A DNA stretch of 7,253 nucleotides from Gammaproteobacteria bacterium (GCA_030431185.1 JAUIJO010000164.1:1-7253); one strand, 5' to 3'; shown: positions 1 to 6,003, counted from the first letter of the stretch. Notes: generated by a model not told the origin, from the sequence alone. A program made the numbers and translations.

Positions 1-110
1 TCGACGCCGCCTGCGGCCAGCTCAAGGGCCAGGTGACCGACAAGACCCGCCGCCAGGCGGCCTTCCTCAAGACACTGCAATCGCAGGGAGCAGGTGATGC
101 CGCGGCGTGA
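1..110 (+). CDS. rlmN: RlmN, 23S rRNA A2503 / tRNA A37 C2-methyltransferase (3' end only)
   Basis: Only the last 35 codons are present, read from base 3 to the TGA at 108-110; the gene starts outside the window. RlmN is a cytoplasmic radical-SAM enzyme that methylates C2 of adenosine 2503 in 23S rRNA and of A37 in some tRNAs. The fragment opens with DAACGQL, the conserved C-terminal motif of the family. Its cysteine (codon 12-14) corresponds to E. coli Cys355, which carries the transferred methyl group in the mechanism. The rest is the usual basic tail (VTDKTRRQ) ending in an Ala-rich stretch. The last 14 bases overlap pilW, and rlmN-pilW-rodZ is the order known from Pseudomonas and relatives. 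The identification rests on this short motif plus the context, which agree well. Confidence 0.9.
   Translation, partial: DAACGQLKGQVTDKTRRQAAFLKTLQSQGAGDAAA
86..90 (+). promoter_or_regulatory. Shine-Dalgarno that decides the pilW start
   Basis: GGGAG lies inside the rlmN coding end, six bases before the ATG at 97. It is too close to the in-frame GTG at 94 (three bases). The in-frame ATG at 124 has no comparable purine-rich stretch in front of it. This favours the 97 start, although 124 would also leave an acceptable lipoprotein signal peptide. Confidence 0.55.
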
Positions 111-960
111 AGCCCGATTGCCGATGAACGTCCCCGGGCTGGCGCGGCTGGCCCATCCGATCCTCATGTCCGCGCTCGTCGTTTTCGCGATGGGCGCATG
201 CAGCCGGCTCAGCTTCGTCCGGCCCGACCTCAACGATTTCGAGTACAAGCAGGTCGCACCCGACTTCCAGGCCAGCGACGGCGATCGCGGCCAGTCCTCG
301 TCGCGGGCGCTGCTCGCCAGCCGGCAGGGGCAGCAGGCACTGGCCGAAGGCCGGATCGACGAAGCCGAGGACGCGGCCCGGCAGGCCCTTGAGTTCGACG
401 ACCGCTCCGCCCCCGCATTGACCCTGATGGCGTCGATCGAGGCGCGCAGGGGTCGCGAGGCCAGCGCCGGCCAGTACTACCGCAAGGCCGTGGACGCATA
501 TCCCCGCGGGACCAGCTTCAACAACTACGGCATCTGGATGTGCCGGCAGGCCGGCCGCGAAGGGGAATCGCTCGAGTGGTTCAACCGCGCCCTGGCCGAC
601 CCGGGTTACGCGACGCCGTCCTTCGCCATGGCCAACGCCGGCGCATGCGCTGACAAGGCCGGTCGGGCCGTCGAGGCGGGTAAGTACCTCGACGCCGCGC
701 TCCGGATCGATCCCGACAACCCGGTGGCGCTGGGGATGATGGCGGAGCGCGAGCTTCGGGCCGGGAACGCCTTCCAGGCCCGCGCGTTTTCCGAGCGACG
801 GCTGTCCGCGGCGCCCGCGGATCCGCACTCGCTGATGCTTGCGTCACAGATTGAGCGGCAACTCGGCGACAACGCCGCTGCGGATCGCTATGTTCAGAGA
901 CTGAGGGCGGAGTTCCCGGCGGCAATGGGCTCCGATACGGGGGAGAGTGGTACACCATGA
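97..960 (+). CDS. pilW: PilW/PilF-type TPR lipoprotein for type IV pilus biogenesis
   Basis: This 287-residue protein matches the PilW (P. aeruginosa PilF) family. These outer-membrane lipoproteins (pilotins) carry the PilQ secretin to the outer membrane and help it multimerise. Residues 14-34 form a hydrophobic signal segment ending in the lipobox M-G-A-C, so Cys35 should be lipidated; Ser at +2 fits outer-membrane sorting. From about residue 70 to 275 the chain is a series of tetratricopeptide repeats, with A-L-x-x-D-P-x-N type boundaries at 200-212. The family signature FNNYG is at 141-145, followed by Cys149, and a second cysteine (NAGAC) is at 184; relatives often carry this pair. The start at 97 was chosen from the Shine-Dalgarno at 86-90; GTG 94 and ATG 124 are alternatives. 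The gene overlaps rlmN by 14 bases and rodZ by four, suggesting translational coupling. No pilus structural genes are in the window, as is normal for this locus. Confidence 0.88.
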   Translation: MPRREARLPMNVPGLARLAHPILMSALVVFAMGACSRLSFVRPDLNDFEYKQVAPDFQASDGDRGQSSSRALLASRQGQQALAEGRIDEAEDAARQALEFDDRSAPALTLMASIEARRGREASAGQYYRKAVDAYPRGTSFNNYGIWMCRQAGREGESLEWFNRALADPGYATPSFAMANAGACADKAGRAVEAGKYLDAALRIDPDNPVALGMMAERELRAGNAFQARAFSERRLSAAPADPHSLMLASQIERQLGDNAAADRYVQRLRAEFPAAMGSDTGESGTP

Positions 961-1799
961 ATGAGTTCAACCCAAGCCAATCCGGTCCGGAGCCGTCCGC
1001 GACGGGCCCGAGCTGCGGCCATCGCCTGCGCCAGGCGCGCGAGGCCGCGGGCATGTCGCGCGAGGAAGTCGCCTCGCGCCTCCACATGCCGGCCAGGATC
1101 GTCCAGTCGCTGGAGAACGACGACTGGGACGCCTTGGGCGCGACCATCTTCGTTCGCGGCCAGCTCAGGAGTTATGCGCGCCTGCTCAAGCTCGACCTGG
1201 ACGTGGATGCCTGCCTCGACCGGGCCGAAGTCGCCCCGGTGGCGCCCCCTGAGCTCGTCAGCTACAGCCATACCCCCCGCTATCGTCGCGTGCTGGAGCA
1301 GGCGACGCGGCGGGCGATCTATATCGTCATGACCCTGGCCATCGCGGTGCCCGCCTGGTTCGCGACTGGACCCCACCTCGGCAGGAACGCACCCGCGACG
1401 CAGTCGCTCGAGGTGCCGGACGACCTGGTGCTGCCGGCGTCGAACCCGCCGGCGCCGGCCCGCGTGCAGGTGAAGCCGCGCACGCCCGTGGTGGCGTCGA
1501 TGACGCCGCGTCCCGTGGCCTCCGGGCCCGCCGGGACTGGACTCGTACTCGAGTTCAAGGACGAAAGCTGGGTCGAGCTGTTCGATGCCGACGGCCGCAC
1601 GGTCGAGAAGGGCCTGCTCGGCGCCGGCGAAAGCCGCCGCTTCGAACCGGGCGAGGTGGCCAGCGTCAAGCTCGGCAATGCCGCGGCCGTGCAGGTCCAG
1701 GCCGGGGGCGAGACCCTTGACCTGGCGCCGTTCAGTCGAGGCACGGTGGCGCGCTTTAAGCTATCCTCTGACGGTTCCGTGGTGCCGGCATCGGAGTAA
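957..1799 (+). CDS. rodZ: RodZ-like membrane protein: N-terminal HTH, one TM helix, C-terminal DUF4115
   Basis: This 280-residue protein has the three-part RodZ architecture. Residues 21-82 form a Cro/C1-type helix-turn-helix (HRLRQAREAAGMSREEVASR, then LENDDWDAL and the FVRGQLRSYARLL helix). In RodZ this cytoplasmic domain binds MreB rather than mainly DNA. Residues 119-138 are a single moderately hydrophobic membrane segment (IYIVMTLAIAVPAW). Residues 145-192 are a Pro/Ala-rich periplasmic linker. Residues 195-275 match the C-terminal RodZ domain (DUF4115), with the conserved E-F-K-D-E-S-W-V-E-L-F-D-A-D-G core at 199-213. RodZ links the MreB cytoskeleton to the wall elongation machinery in rod-shaped cells. 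The start is the ATG inside the ATGA overlap with the pilW stop, with GGGAG at 941-945 upstream. At 280 residues it is shorter than E. coli RodZ (337), mainly in the linker. The architecture is clear; a role in MreB function in this organism is inferred from the family. Confidence 0.85.
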   Translation: MNEFNPSQSGPEPSATGPSCGHRLRQAREAAGMSREEVASRLHMPARIVQSLENDDWDALGATIFVRGQLRSYARLLKLDLDVDACLDRAEVAPVAPPELVSYSHTPRYRRVLEQATRRAIYIVMTLAIAVPAWFATGPHLGRNAPATQSLEVPDDLVLPASNPPAPARVQVKPRTPVVASMTPRPVASGPAGTGLVLEFKDESWVELFDADGRTVEKGLLGAGESRRFEPGEVASVKLGNAAAVQVQAGGETLDLAPFSRGTVARFKLSSDGSVVPASE

Positions 1800-1861
1800 G
1801 CGATTCCGGCCAATCGCGGCTTGAATCCCTCCACTGGCCCAGGCCAGAGACCGGGACCCGA

Positions 1862-1891
1862 CAGCCGGCCGCAAGGCCGGCTGCGGTGTTT
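1862..1891 (+). terminator. Hairpin in the rodZ-yfgM gap: probable terminator or leader attenuator
   Basis: CAGCCGGCC (1862-1870) and GGCCGGCTG (1875-1883) form a perfect 9-bp GC-rich stem closed by GCAA, a GNRA tetraloop. The T-tract after it is poor (TGTTT at 1887-1891), so intrinsic termination would be weak. A smaller 5-bp hairpin, CTGGC with GCCAG, sits just before it at 1834-1847. The rest of the 121-bp gap (1800-1920) shows nothing else I can assign. The site could end the rlmN-pilW-rodZ transcript or act in the leader of yfgM-bamB. Confidence 0.5.
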
Positions 1892-1920
1892 CCCCCGACC
1901 GTGCAGGTAGCTGACACCCA

Positions 1921-2550
1921 ATGGCAATCGACGAACTCCTCGACGAACACGAACAAAGCGAACGCGTCCTGCAGTGGCTGCGCCAGAATGCGCTGGGCCT
2001 GATCGGCGGCATCGCCCTGGGCCTGGGCGCGATCGGCGGATGGAAATGGTGGCAGCACCGGACCGCCCAGGAGCAGCTGGCCGAGGCTGACCGTTACTCG
2101 CTCGCCGTGGAAGCCATCGACGCCGGCCAGGCGGACGCCCCCGAGCTCACTGCGTCCCTCAAGCCCGGCATGTTGTCCACGCTGGCGGCGCTGGAGCTGG
2201 CCAAGTCGCAGGCCGTGGCGGGTGAGTCCGATGCCGCCATCGCCACCTTGCGCGGCGTCAGCGCGGCCGACCCGGCGCTCCGCGCCGTGATCGAGCAGCG
2301 CCTGGCGCGCCTGCTGATCGACAACGAGCAGGCCGCCGAAGCGGTCAAGCTGGTGTCGAGCGACGAGAGCACGAGTGGCCTCGAGGTGCTGGGCGACGCC
2401 CACCATGCCCTCGGCGACGAAGAGGCTGCCCGCACGTCCTACGAGAAGGCATTGGCGAAGATGGACGTCGGCTCCCCGCTGCGTCGCCTGCTCGAACTCA
2501 AACTCACCGAAGTCGGCGGCGTGCCTGCCGAAGACGAGGCCCAGTCCTGA
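1921..2550 (+). CDS. yfgM: YfgM-type ancillary SecYEG translocon subunit, membrane-anchored TPR protein
   Basis: This 209-residue protein has a short acidic cytoplasmic N-terminus (MAIDELLDEHEQSERV). One membrane helix follows at about 24-44 (LGLIGGIALGLGAIGGWKWW), then a periplasmic helical domain to the C-terminus. This is the layout of the YfgM/TPR_21 family, including the conserved G-W-x-W-W after the helix. TPR-like repeats are visible around 96-145 and 152-182 (GDAHHALGDEEAARTSYEKAL). In E. coli, YfgM associates with SecYEG and the chaperone PpiD, helping newly exported proteins fold at the periplasmic face. The position directly before bamB and der is the conserved one. The Shine-Dalgarno is weak (AGGT at 1905-1908), but there is no better in-frame start. 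The stop shares one base with the bamB ATG (TGATG). The family assignment is firm; the translocon role is carried over from E. coli. Confidence 0.87.
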   Translation: MAIDELLDEHEQSERVLQWLRQNALGLIGGIALGLGAIGGWKWWQHRTAQEQLAEADRYSLAVEAIDAGQADAPELTASLKPGMLSTLAALELAKSQAVAGESDAAIATLRGVSAADPALRAVIEQRLARLLIDNEQAAEAVKLVSSDESTSGLEVLGDAHHALGDEEAARTSYEKALAKMDVGSPLRRLLELKLTEVGGVPAEDEAQS

Positions 2551-3740
2551 TGAAGTCCGTTCTCAAGCGTTCGCTGCCGATCCTGTTGCGCGGCACCCTG
2601 TTGGTTTCCTCCGTCGTCGCGCTCGGTGCGTGCAGCACCATGAAGGGCTGGTTTGGCGGGGGCAAGGAAAAGCCGAATGAGCCGGCCGCACTCGTCGAGT
2701 TCACTCCCACCCAGTCCGTGTCCGAACTCTGGTCGGCGAACGTCGGCAAGGGCGAGGGACGCATGGGCGCCGGCCAGGGCCCCGCGGTCGCCGATGGCCG
2801 CGTCTATGCCGCGGCGGTGAAGGGCGGTGTCTCCGCGCTGGACCTGCGCACCGGCAGCCGTCTCTGGCACTACGACAGCGACCTCCCGCTCAGCGGTGGC
2901 CCGGGCGTGGGCGATGGTCTCGTGGTGGTGGGTTCGCTGGATGGCGTGGTGATCGCCCTGGACGCCGAAACCGGCGCGGAGCGATGGCAGGCCCAGGTCC
3001 CCAATGAAGTGATCGCGGCGCCCGCGGTCGGCATGGGGCTGGTGCTGGTGCGTTCGAACGACAACCGGGTGACCGCTTTCGACGCGGCGAGCGGGGAGCG
3101 GCGCTGGTTCTGGAACCACGACGTGCCGACGCTTTCCGTGCGCGGCAACGACTCGCCGCTGCTGGGCCCGGGCTTCGTGTTCGTCGGCAACGACGACGGT
3201 ACCGTCTCGGCGCTCTCGGTCACCGACGGTCGTCCCTTGTGGGAGCAGGCCGTGGGACAGCAGGAGGGCCGCACCGAGCTCGACCGCATGTCCGACATCG
3301 ACGGCACCCCTGTGCTGGACGGGCAGGTCATCTTCGCCACCAGTTACGAAGGGCGCACCCTCGCCATCGACGGTCCCAGCGGTCGTCCCATGTGGGGTGC
3401 CCAGGAAGGTGGCGCAGGCCGCATCGGAGTGGCCTCGGATCGCCTGGTGGTGTCCTCGCCCAGCGGCAGCGTGTACGCACTGGACAAGCGCAGCGGCTCG
3501 GCCTTCTGGCAGCAGCCGGCCTTGGCCCGCCGCAACCTGACCGGGGCCGCGATCCAGGGCGACTACGCCGTGGTCGGCGATTTCGAGGGCTACCTGCACT
3601 GGATGAAGCTCGACAACGGTGAATTCGCCGCGCGCGCGCGCGCCGGACGCGATCCGCTGCGGGCCGCCCCGGTGGTGGCCGACGGCGTCCTGCTGGTCCA
3701 GAACGTGGACGGTCGCCTGAGCGCGTTCTCGCTGCAGTAG
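2550..3740 (+). CDS. bamB: BamB, beta-propeller lipoprotein of the outer-membrane protein assembly (BAM) complex
   Basis: This 396-residue lipoprotein (about the usual BamB length) helps BamA fold and insert beta-barrel proteins at the inner face of the outer membrane. Residues 1-27 form a lipoprotein signal peptide with lipobox L-G-A-C; Cys28 is followed by Ser, consistent with outer-membrane sorting. Residues 55-395 are repeated PQQ-type blades, seen in units such as V-S-A-L-D-L-R-T-G-S-R-L-W (94-106), V-I-A-L-D-A-E-T-G (134-142) and V-Y-A-L-D-K-R-S-G (308-316). The BamB signatures L-S-V-R-G-N (195-200) and RTELDRMSDIDG (241-252) are present. Their residues Leu195, Arg198, Asp249 and Asp251 align with E. 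coli positions reported as needed for BamA contact. The start shares one base with the yfgM stop, implying coupling. A short CG dinucleotide run lies near the 3' end (separate entry). Confidence 0.95.
   Translation: MKSVLKRSLPILLRGTLLVSSVVALGACSTMKGWFGGGKEKPNEPAALVEFTPTQSVSELWSANVGKGEGRMGAGQGPAVADGRVYAAAVKGGVSALDLRTGSRLWHYDSDLPLSGGPGVGDGLVVVGSLDGVVIALDAETGAERWQAQVPNEVIAAPAVGMGLVLVRSNDNRVTAFDAASGERRWFWNHDVPTLSVRGNDSPLLGPGFVFVGNDDGTVSALSVTDGRPLWEQAVGQQEGRTELDRMSDIDGTPVLDGQVIFATSYEGRTLAIDGPSGRPMWGAQEGGAGRIGVASDRLVVSSPSGSVYALDKRSGSAFWQQPALARRNLTGAAIQGDYAVVGDFEGYLHWMKLDNGEFAARARAGRDPLRAAPVVADGVLLVQNVDGRLSAFSLQ
3629..3643 (+). repeat. Alternating CG run (seven CG units plus C) inside bamB
   Basis: Bases 3629-3643 are an uninterrupted alternating C-G tract within bamB, coding for the A-A-R-A-R-A stretch near residue 360-365, in the last propeller region. 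Such runs are prone to replication slippage and can adopt Z-DNA. Here it may simply reflect high GC combined with Ala/Arg codons. Confidence 0.8.
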
Positions 3741-3750
3741 CGCGCCACCT

Positions 3751-3800
3751 GCCGGCCCCGGGGCTGGCGACAGGGCCGGGCAAGAGGCCACCCCGGGGTG
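3751..3800 (+). repeat. Two GC-rich palindromes just after bamB
   Basis: GCCGGCC (3751-3757) can pair with GGCTGGC (3762-3768) across a 4-base loop, with one G-U pair, starting 10 bases after the bamB stop. CACCCCGGGGTG (3789-3800) is a perfect 12-base palindrome. Neither is followed by a T-tract, so neither looks like an intrinsic terminator alone. They could protect or process the 3' end of the bamB transcript, or be incidental in such GC-rich DNA. Confidence 0.4.
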
Positions 3801-3829
3801 CGCCGGTCCGCGCTTTGATACACACTGCC

Positions 3830-3871
3830 ACGGTCGACGGGTGCTCCGGTGCCTGTCGACCGTTGTCGTTT
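3830..3871 (+). terminator. Long RNA hairpin with UCCG tetraloop between bamB and der: terminator or der leader structure
   Basis: ACGGTCGACGGGTGC (3830-3844) pairs without interruption with GTGCCTGTCGACCGT (3849-3863) across the loop TCCG (3845-3848). The 15 bp comprise 12 Watson-Crick pairs and three G-U wobbles. The outer nine (ACGGTCGAC/GTCGACCGT) are a perfect inverted repeat. C(UCCG)G belongs to the extra-stable UNCG tetraloop class. The wobbles pair only in + strand RNA, arguing for a function in that transcript. A broken T-rich tail (TTGTCGTTT, 3863-3871) follows, so it may end the yfgM-bamB transcript. It also lies 65 bases before the der start and could instead be a leader element. 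Confidence 0.55.
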
Positions 3872-3884
3872 CCATCCGCTGCGC

Positions 3885-3898
3885 CCGTCCCCGGACGG
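3885..3898 (+). repeat. Small inverted repeat in the der leader
   Basis: CCGTCC (3885-3890) and GGACGG (3893-3898) are complementary, separated by CC; as RNA the stem would be about 5 bp with a CCCG loop. TTTT follows only at 3912-3915, too far for a standard terminator. It lies 30 bases before the der ATG, just before the weak Shine-Dalgarno (AGG, 3918-3920), so it could affect der translation. Confidence 0.3.
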
Positions 3899-3928
3899 TC
3901 GCGCTCGAATCTTTTCCAGGCTGCATCT

Positions 3929-5326
3929 ATGCTCCCGCTCGTCGCCCTCGTCGGCCGCCCCAACGTCGGAAAGTCCACGTTGTTCAATGTCCTGACCCGT
4001 ACCCGGGACGCGCTGGTGCACGACGAACCCGGCGTCACCCGCGACCGGCACTACGGCGTGTGCAGGCCCGAGGGGCGCCGGCATTTCGCTGTCGTGGACA
4101 CGGGCGGAATCGCCGGCGAGGACGAAGGACTGGTCGGCGCGACGACCCGCCAGGCGCGGGCGGCGGCCGAAGAGGCGGACCTGGTGCTGTTCATCGTCGA
4201 CGGGCGCGAAGGCGCGTCGGCACTGGACGACGAGATCCTGGCCTGGCTGCGCAAGACGGCGCGTCCGACGTTGCTGGTGGTGAACAAGACCGACGGCCTC
4301 GACAGCGATGCGGCCATCAACGAGTTCTCCCGCTATGGTTTCGGCGACGCGATCGACGTCTCCTCGGCGCACCGGCGTGGCATCGACGAACTGATCGACG
4401 AGGTCATCGGGCGCCTGCCGGAGGAGGGGGCGCAGGTCGAGCTCGACAGCGACCCGGACCGCGTCCGCATCGCCTTCATCGGCCGCCCCAACGTGGGCAA
4501 GTCCACGCTGGTGAACCGCCTGCTCGGCGAAGAACGCATGATCGCGTCCGAGGTGCCGGGGACCACGCGCGATTCGGTCGCGATCGACATGGAACGCGAC
4601 GGACGCCTGTATCGCCTGGTCGACACGGCCGGCGTGCGGCGCAAGGCGCGTGTGGAGGAAGCCGTCGAGAAATTCTCGATCATCAAGACCCTGCAGGCGA
4701 TCGAGCAGTGCCAGGTCGCGGTGATCATGCTCGATGCCACCGAAGGCGTCACCGACCAGGATGCCACGGTGCTGGCCCTGGCCCTGGATGCGGGGCGCGC
4801 CCTCGTGGTCGCGGTCAACAAGTGGGACGGCCTGAGCGACTACCAGCGCGAGCAGGCGGAAGCGATGCTCACCCGCAAGCTCGGTTTCGTGGCCTGGGCC
4901 GAGGCGGTCCGCATCAGCGCCAAGCATGGCTCGGGGCTGCGCGAGCTGTTCCGCGCGGTGCATCGCGCGCACGCATCGGCGACGCGCGTGTTCGGCACCA
5001 CCGAGGTCAACAATGCGCTCGAGGCCGCCTACACCAGCAATCCGCCGGCGACCGTGCGCGGCCATGTCGCCAAGCTGCGATTCGGCCATCCTTCGGGGAC
5101 CAATCCGCCGACCTTCGTGATCCATGGCACGCGCCTGCGCACCCTGACCGACACCTACAAGCGCTACCTGGAGAACTTCTTCCGCAAGCGTTTCAAGCTG
5201 GTGGGCACGCCGGTGCGTTTCGTCTTCAAGGAAGGCAGCAATCCGTACGAAGGGAAGAAGAACCCCCTCACCGAGCGCCAGATCGCCAAGAAGCGACGGC
5301 TGATCAAGCACGTCAAGCGACGCTGA
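3929..5326 (+). CDS. der: Der (EngA), double-GTPase ribosome assembly factor
   Basis: This 465-residue protein is an essential bacterial GTPase that binds the 50S subunit and supports its late assembly. It has two tandem GTPase domains followed by a KH-like domain, a layout unique to Der. Domain 1: P-loop GRPNVGKS at 9-16, PGVTRD at 34-39, DTGG at 57-60, NKTD at 119-122. Domain 2: GRPNVGKS at 185-192, PGTTRD at 210-215, DTAG at 232-235, NKWD at 297-300. The KH-like domain covers about 355-450, including NPPTFVIHGTRL and GTPVRF, and the tail is strongly basic (KKRRLIKHVKRR). All GTP-binding motifs look intact. ATG 3929 was chosen because the family starts just before the first P-loop; the TTG at 3815 would add 38 residues of no family resemblance across the hairpin region. 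The neighbours bamB and yfgM are the conserved ones. Confidence 0.97.
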   Translation: MLPLVALVGRPNVGKSTLFNVLTRTRDALVHDEPGVTRDRHYGVCRPEGRRHFAVVDTGGIAGEDEGLVGATTRQARAAAEEADLVLFIVDGREGASALDDEILAWLRKTARPTLLVVNKTDGLDSDAAINEFSRYGFGDAIDVSSAHRRGIDELIDEVIGRLPEEGAQVELDSDPDRVRIAFIGRPNVGKSTLVNRLLGEERMIASEVPGTTRDSVAIDMERDGRLYRLVDTAGVRRKARVEEAVEKFSIIKTLQAIEQCQVAVIMLDATEGVTDQDATVLALALDAGRALVVAVNKWDGLSDYQREQAEAMLTRKLGFVAWAEAVRISAKHGSGLRELFRAVHRAHASATRVFGTTEVNNALEAAYTSNPPATVRGHVAKLRFGHPSGTNPPTFVIHGTRLRTLTDTYKRYLENFFRKRFKLVGTPVRFVFKEGSNPYEGKKNPLTERQIAKKRRLIKHVKRR

Positions 5327-5394
5327 TCGAGGGTGTCGCTCTGGCCGGGTCCGGATGGGCACGGCACAATGGCACTTTGCGCGCCGGGTTCACG

Positions 5395-6003
5395 ATGCCT
5401 GCTGGAGTTTCCCCCGATACCGTGACCGTGGGCCTGCTGGCCGGGGGCCGTGGCACGCGCCTGGGCGGGGTCGACAAGGCCTGGCTGGAGCGCGACGGCC
5501 AGTCACAGGTGGCCTGGCTCGCCGGGCAACTGGCCCGCCATGCCTGGCCGGTCCTGGTGAGCGCCAATACGCATCCCGGGCGATATCACGCGCTGGGCCT
5601 GCATGCGGTTCCAGACCGTCGTCCGGACCAGGGACCCCTGGCGGGCATCGCGACCCTCGCGGATGCCTGCCAGACGCCCTGGCTGCTGACCCTGCCCGTC
5701 GACCTGGTGGCCCTCGACCCGGGGCTGGACGCGCTGGTGGCGATGGCGGGTGCCGCGGGCGGCGTCGCCGAGGACGACGATGGCCTGCAGCCCCTGGTGG
5801 CACTGTGGGACGTTGCGAGGCTGCGGCCGGCCATCGATGCGGCGCTCGGGGTCGGCCGGCTGGCGGTGCACGACCTCCAGGCGCGCCTGGGCATGCCTGC
5901 CTGCCGCCTGACCGGCATGCGTTTCGGCAACCTCAACACCCCGCGGGACCTGGCCGATGCCGGCCTGCGGATACCCCCCCAGTCGGAGGCGAGCGTTCGA
6001 TGA
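5395..6003 (+). CDS. mobA: MobA, molybdenum cofactor guanylyltransferase
   Basis: This 202-residue cytoplasmic enzyme joins GMP from GTP to molybdenum-molybdopterin, giving the guanine dinucleotide cofactor used by DMSO-reductase-family enzymes such as nitrate reductase and formate dehydrogenase. The N-terminal nucleotide-binding motif LAGGRGTRLGGVDKAW (15-30) keeps the G-G-x-G-x-R-x-G-G-x-D-K pattern. DRRPDQGPLAGI (74-85), the D-x-G-P-L-A-G element, and FGNLNTPRDLA (177-187) match the family. The usual P-C-D metal site appears as P-V-D with Asp103 kept. Length is normal (about 190-200). ATG 5395 has no obvious Shine-Dalgarno; an in-frame TTG at 5377 is possible but less likely. It lies 68 bases after der and shares ATGA with moeA, forming a cofactor pair. 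A C7 run at 5974-5980 lies near its 3' end. Confidence 0.9.
   Translation: MPAGVSPDTVTVGLLAGGRGTRLGGVDKAWLERDGQSQVAWLAGQLARHAWPVLVSANTHPGRYHALGLHAVPDRRPDQGPLAGIATLADACQTPWLLTLPVDLVALDPGLDALVAMAGAAGGVAEDDDGLQPLVALWDVARLRPAIDAALGVGRLAVHDLQARLGMPACRLTGMRFGNLNTPRDLADAGLRIPPQSEASVR
5985..5989 (+). promoter_or_regulatory. Shine-Dalgarno for moeA within mobA
   Basis: GGAGG lies ten bases before the moeA ATG at 6000, inside the last codons of mobA. It supports the ATG within the ATGA overlap as the true moeA start, although the reading frame is open far upstream. Confidence 0.65.

Noticed and set aside
3815..3843. TTGATA (3815-3820) as a sigma-70 -35 box for der
   Set aside because: It matches 5 of 6 bases of TTGACA, but no acceptable -10 box is found 16-18 bases downstream (the region reads CGGGTG).
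3815..3928. 38-residue N-terminal extension of Der from a TTG start
   Set aside because: It has no resemblance to Der, crosses the 15-bp hairpin, and Der proteins start just before the first P-loop, as ATG 3929 does.
2439..5362. Very long open frames on the - strand (2439-3926, 495 residues; 3590-5362, 590 residues)
   Set aside because: They lie antisense to bamB and der, whose protein families are unmistakable. Their translations are His/Arg/Gly-rich and low in family-like motifs, as expected when high third-position GC removes stops from the opposite strand.
5365..5370. CACAAT as a -10 box for a mobA promoter
   Set aside because: It matches 4 of 6 bases, but there is no credible -35 about 17 bases upstream; the der-mobA gap also lacks a clear terminator, so read-through from der is equally possible.
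3841..5394. Possible 720-residue protein with mobA as its C-terminal part (frame open from 3841)
   Set aside because: The portion before 5395 overlaps der out of frame and is Arg/Gly/Pro-rich shadow sequence. Only the part from ATG 5395 looks like a protein family.
5355..5999. N-terminal extension of moeA through the whole of mobA
   Set aside because: This frame over mobA gives nonsense Arg/Pro-rich sequence. MoeA family similarity starts at ATG 6000, which has a GGAGG in front.
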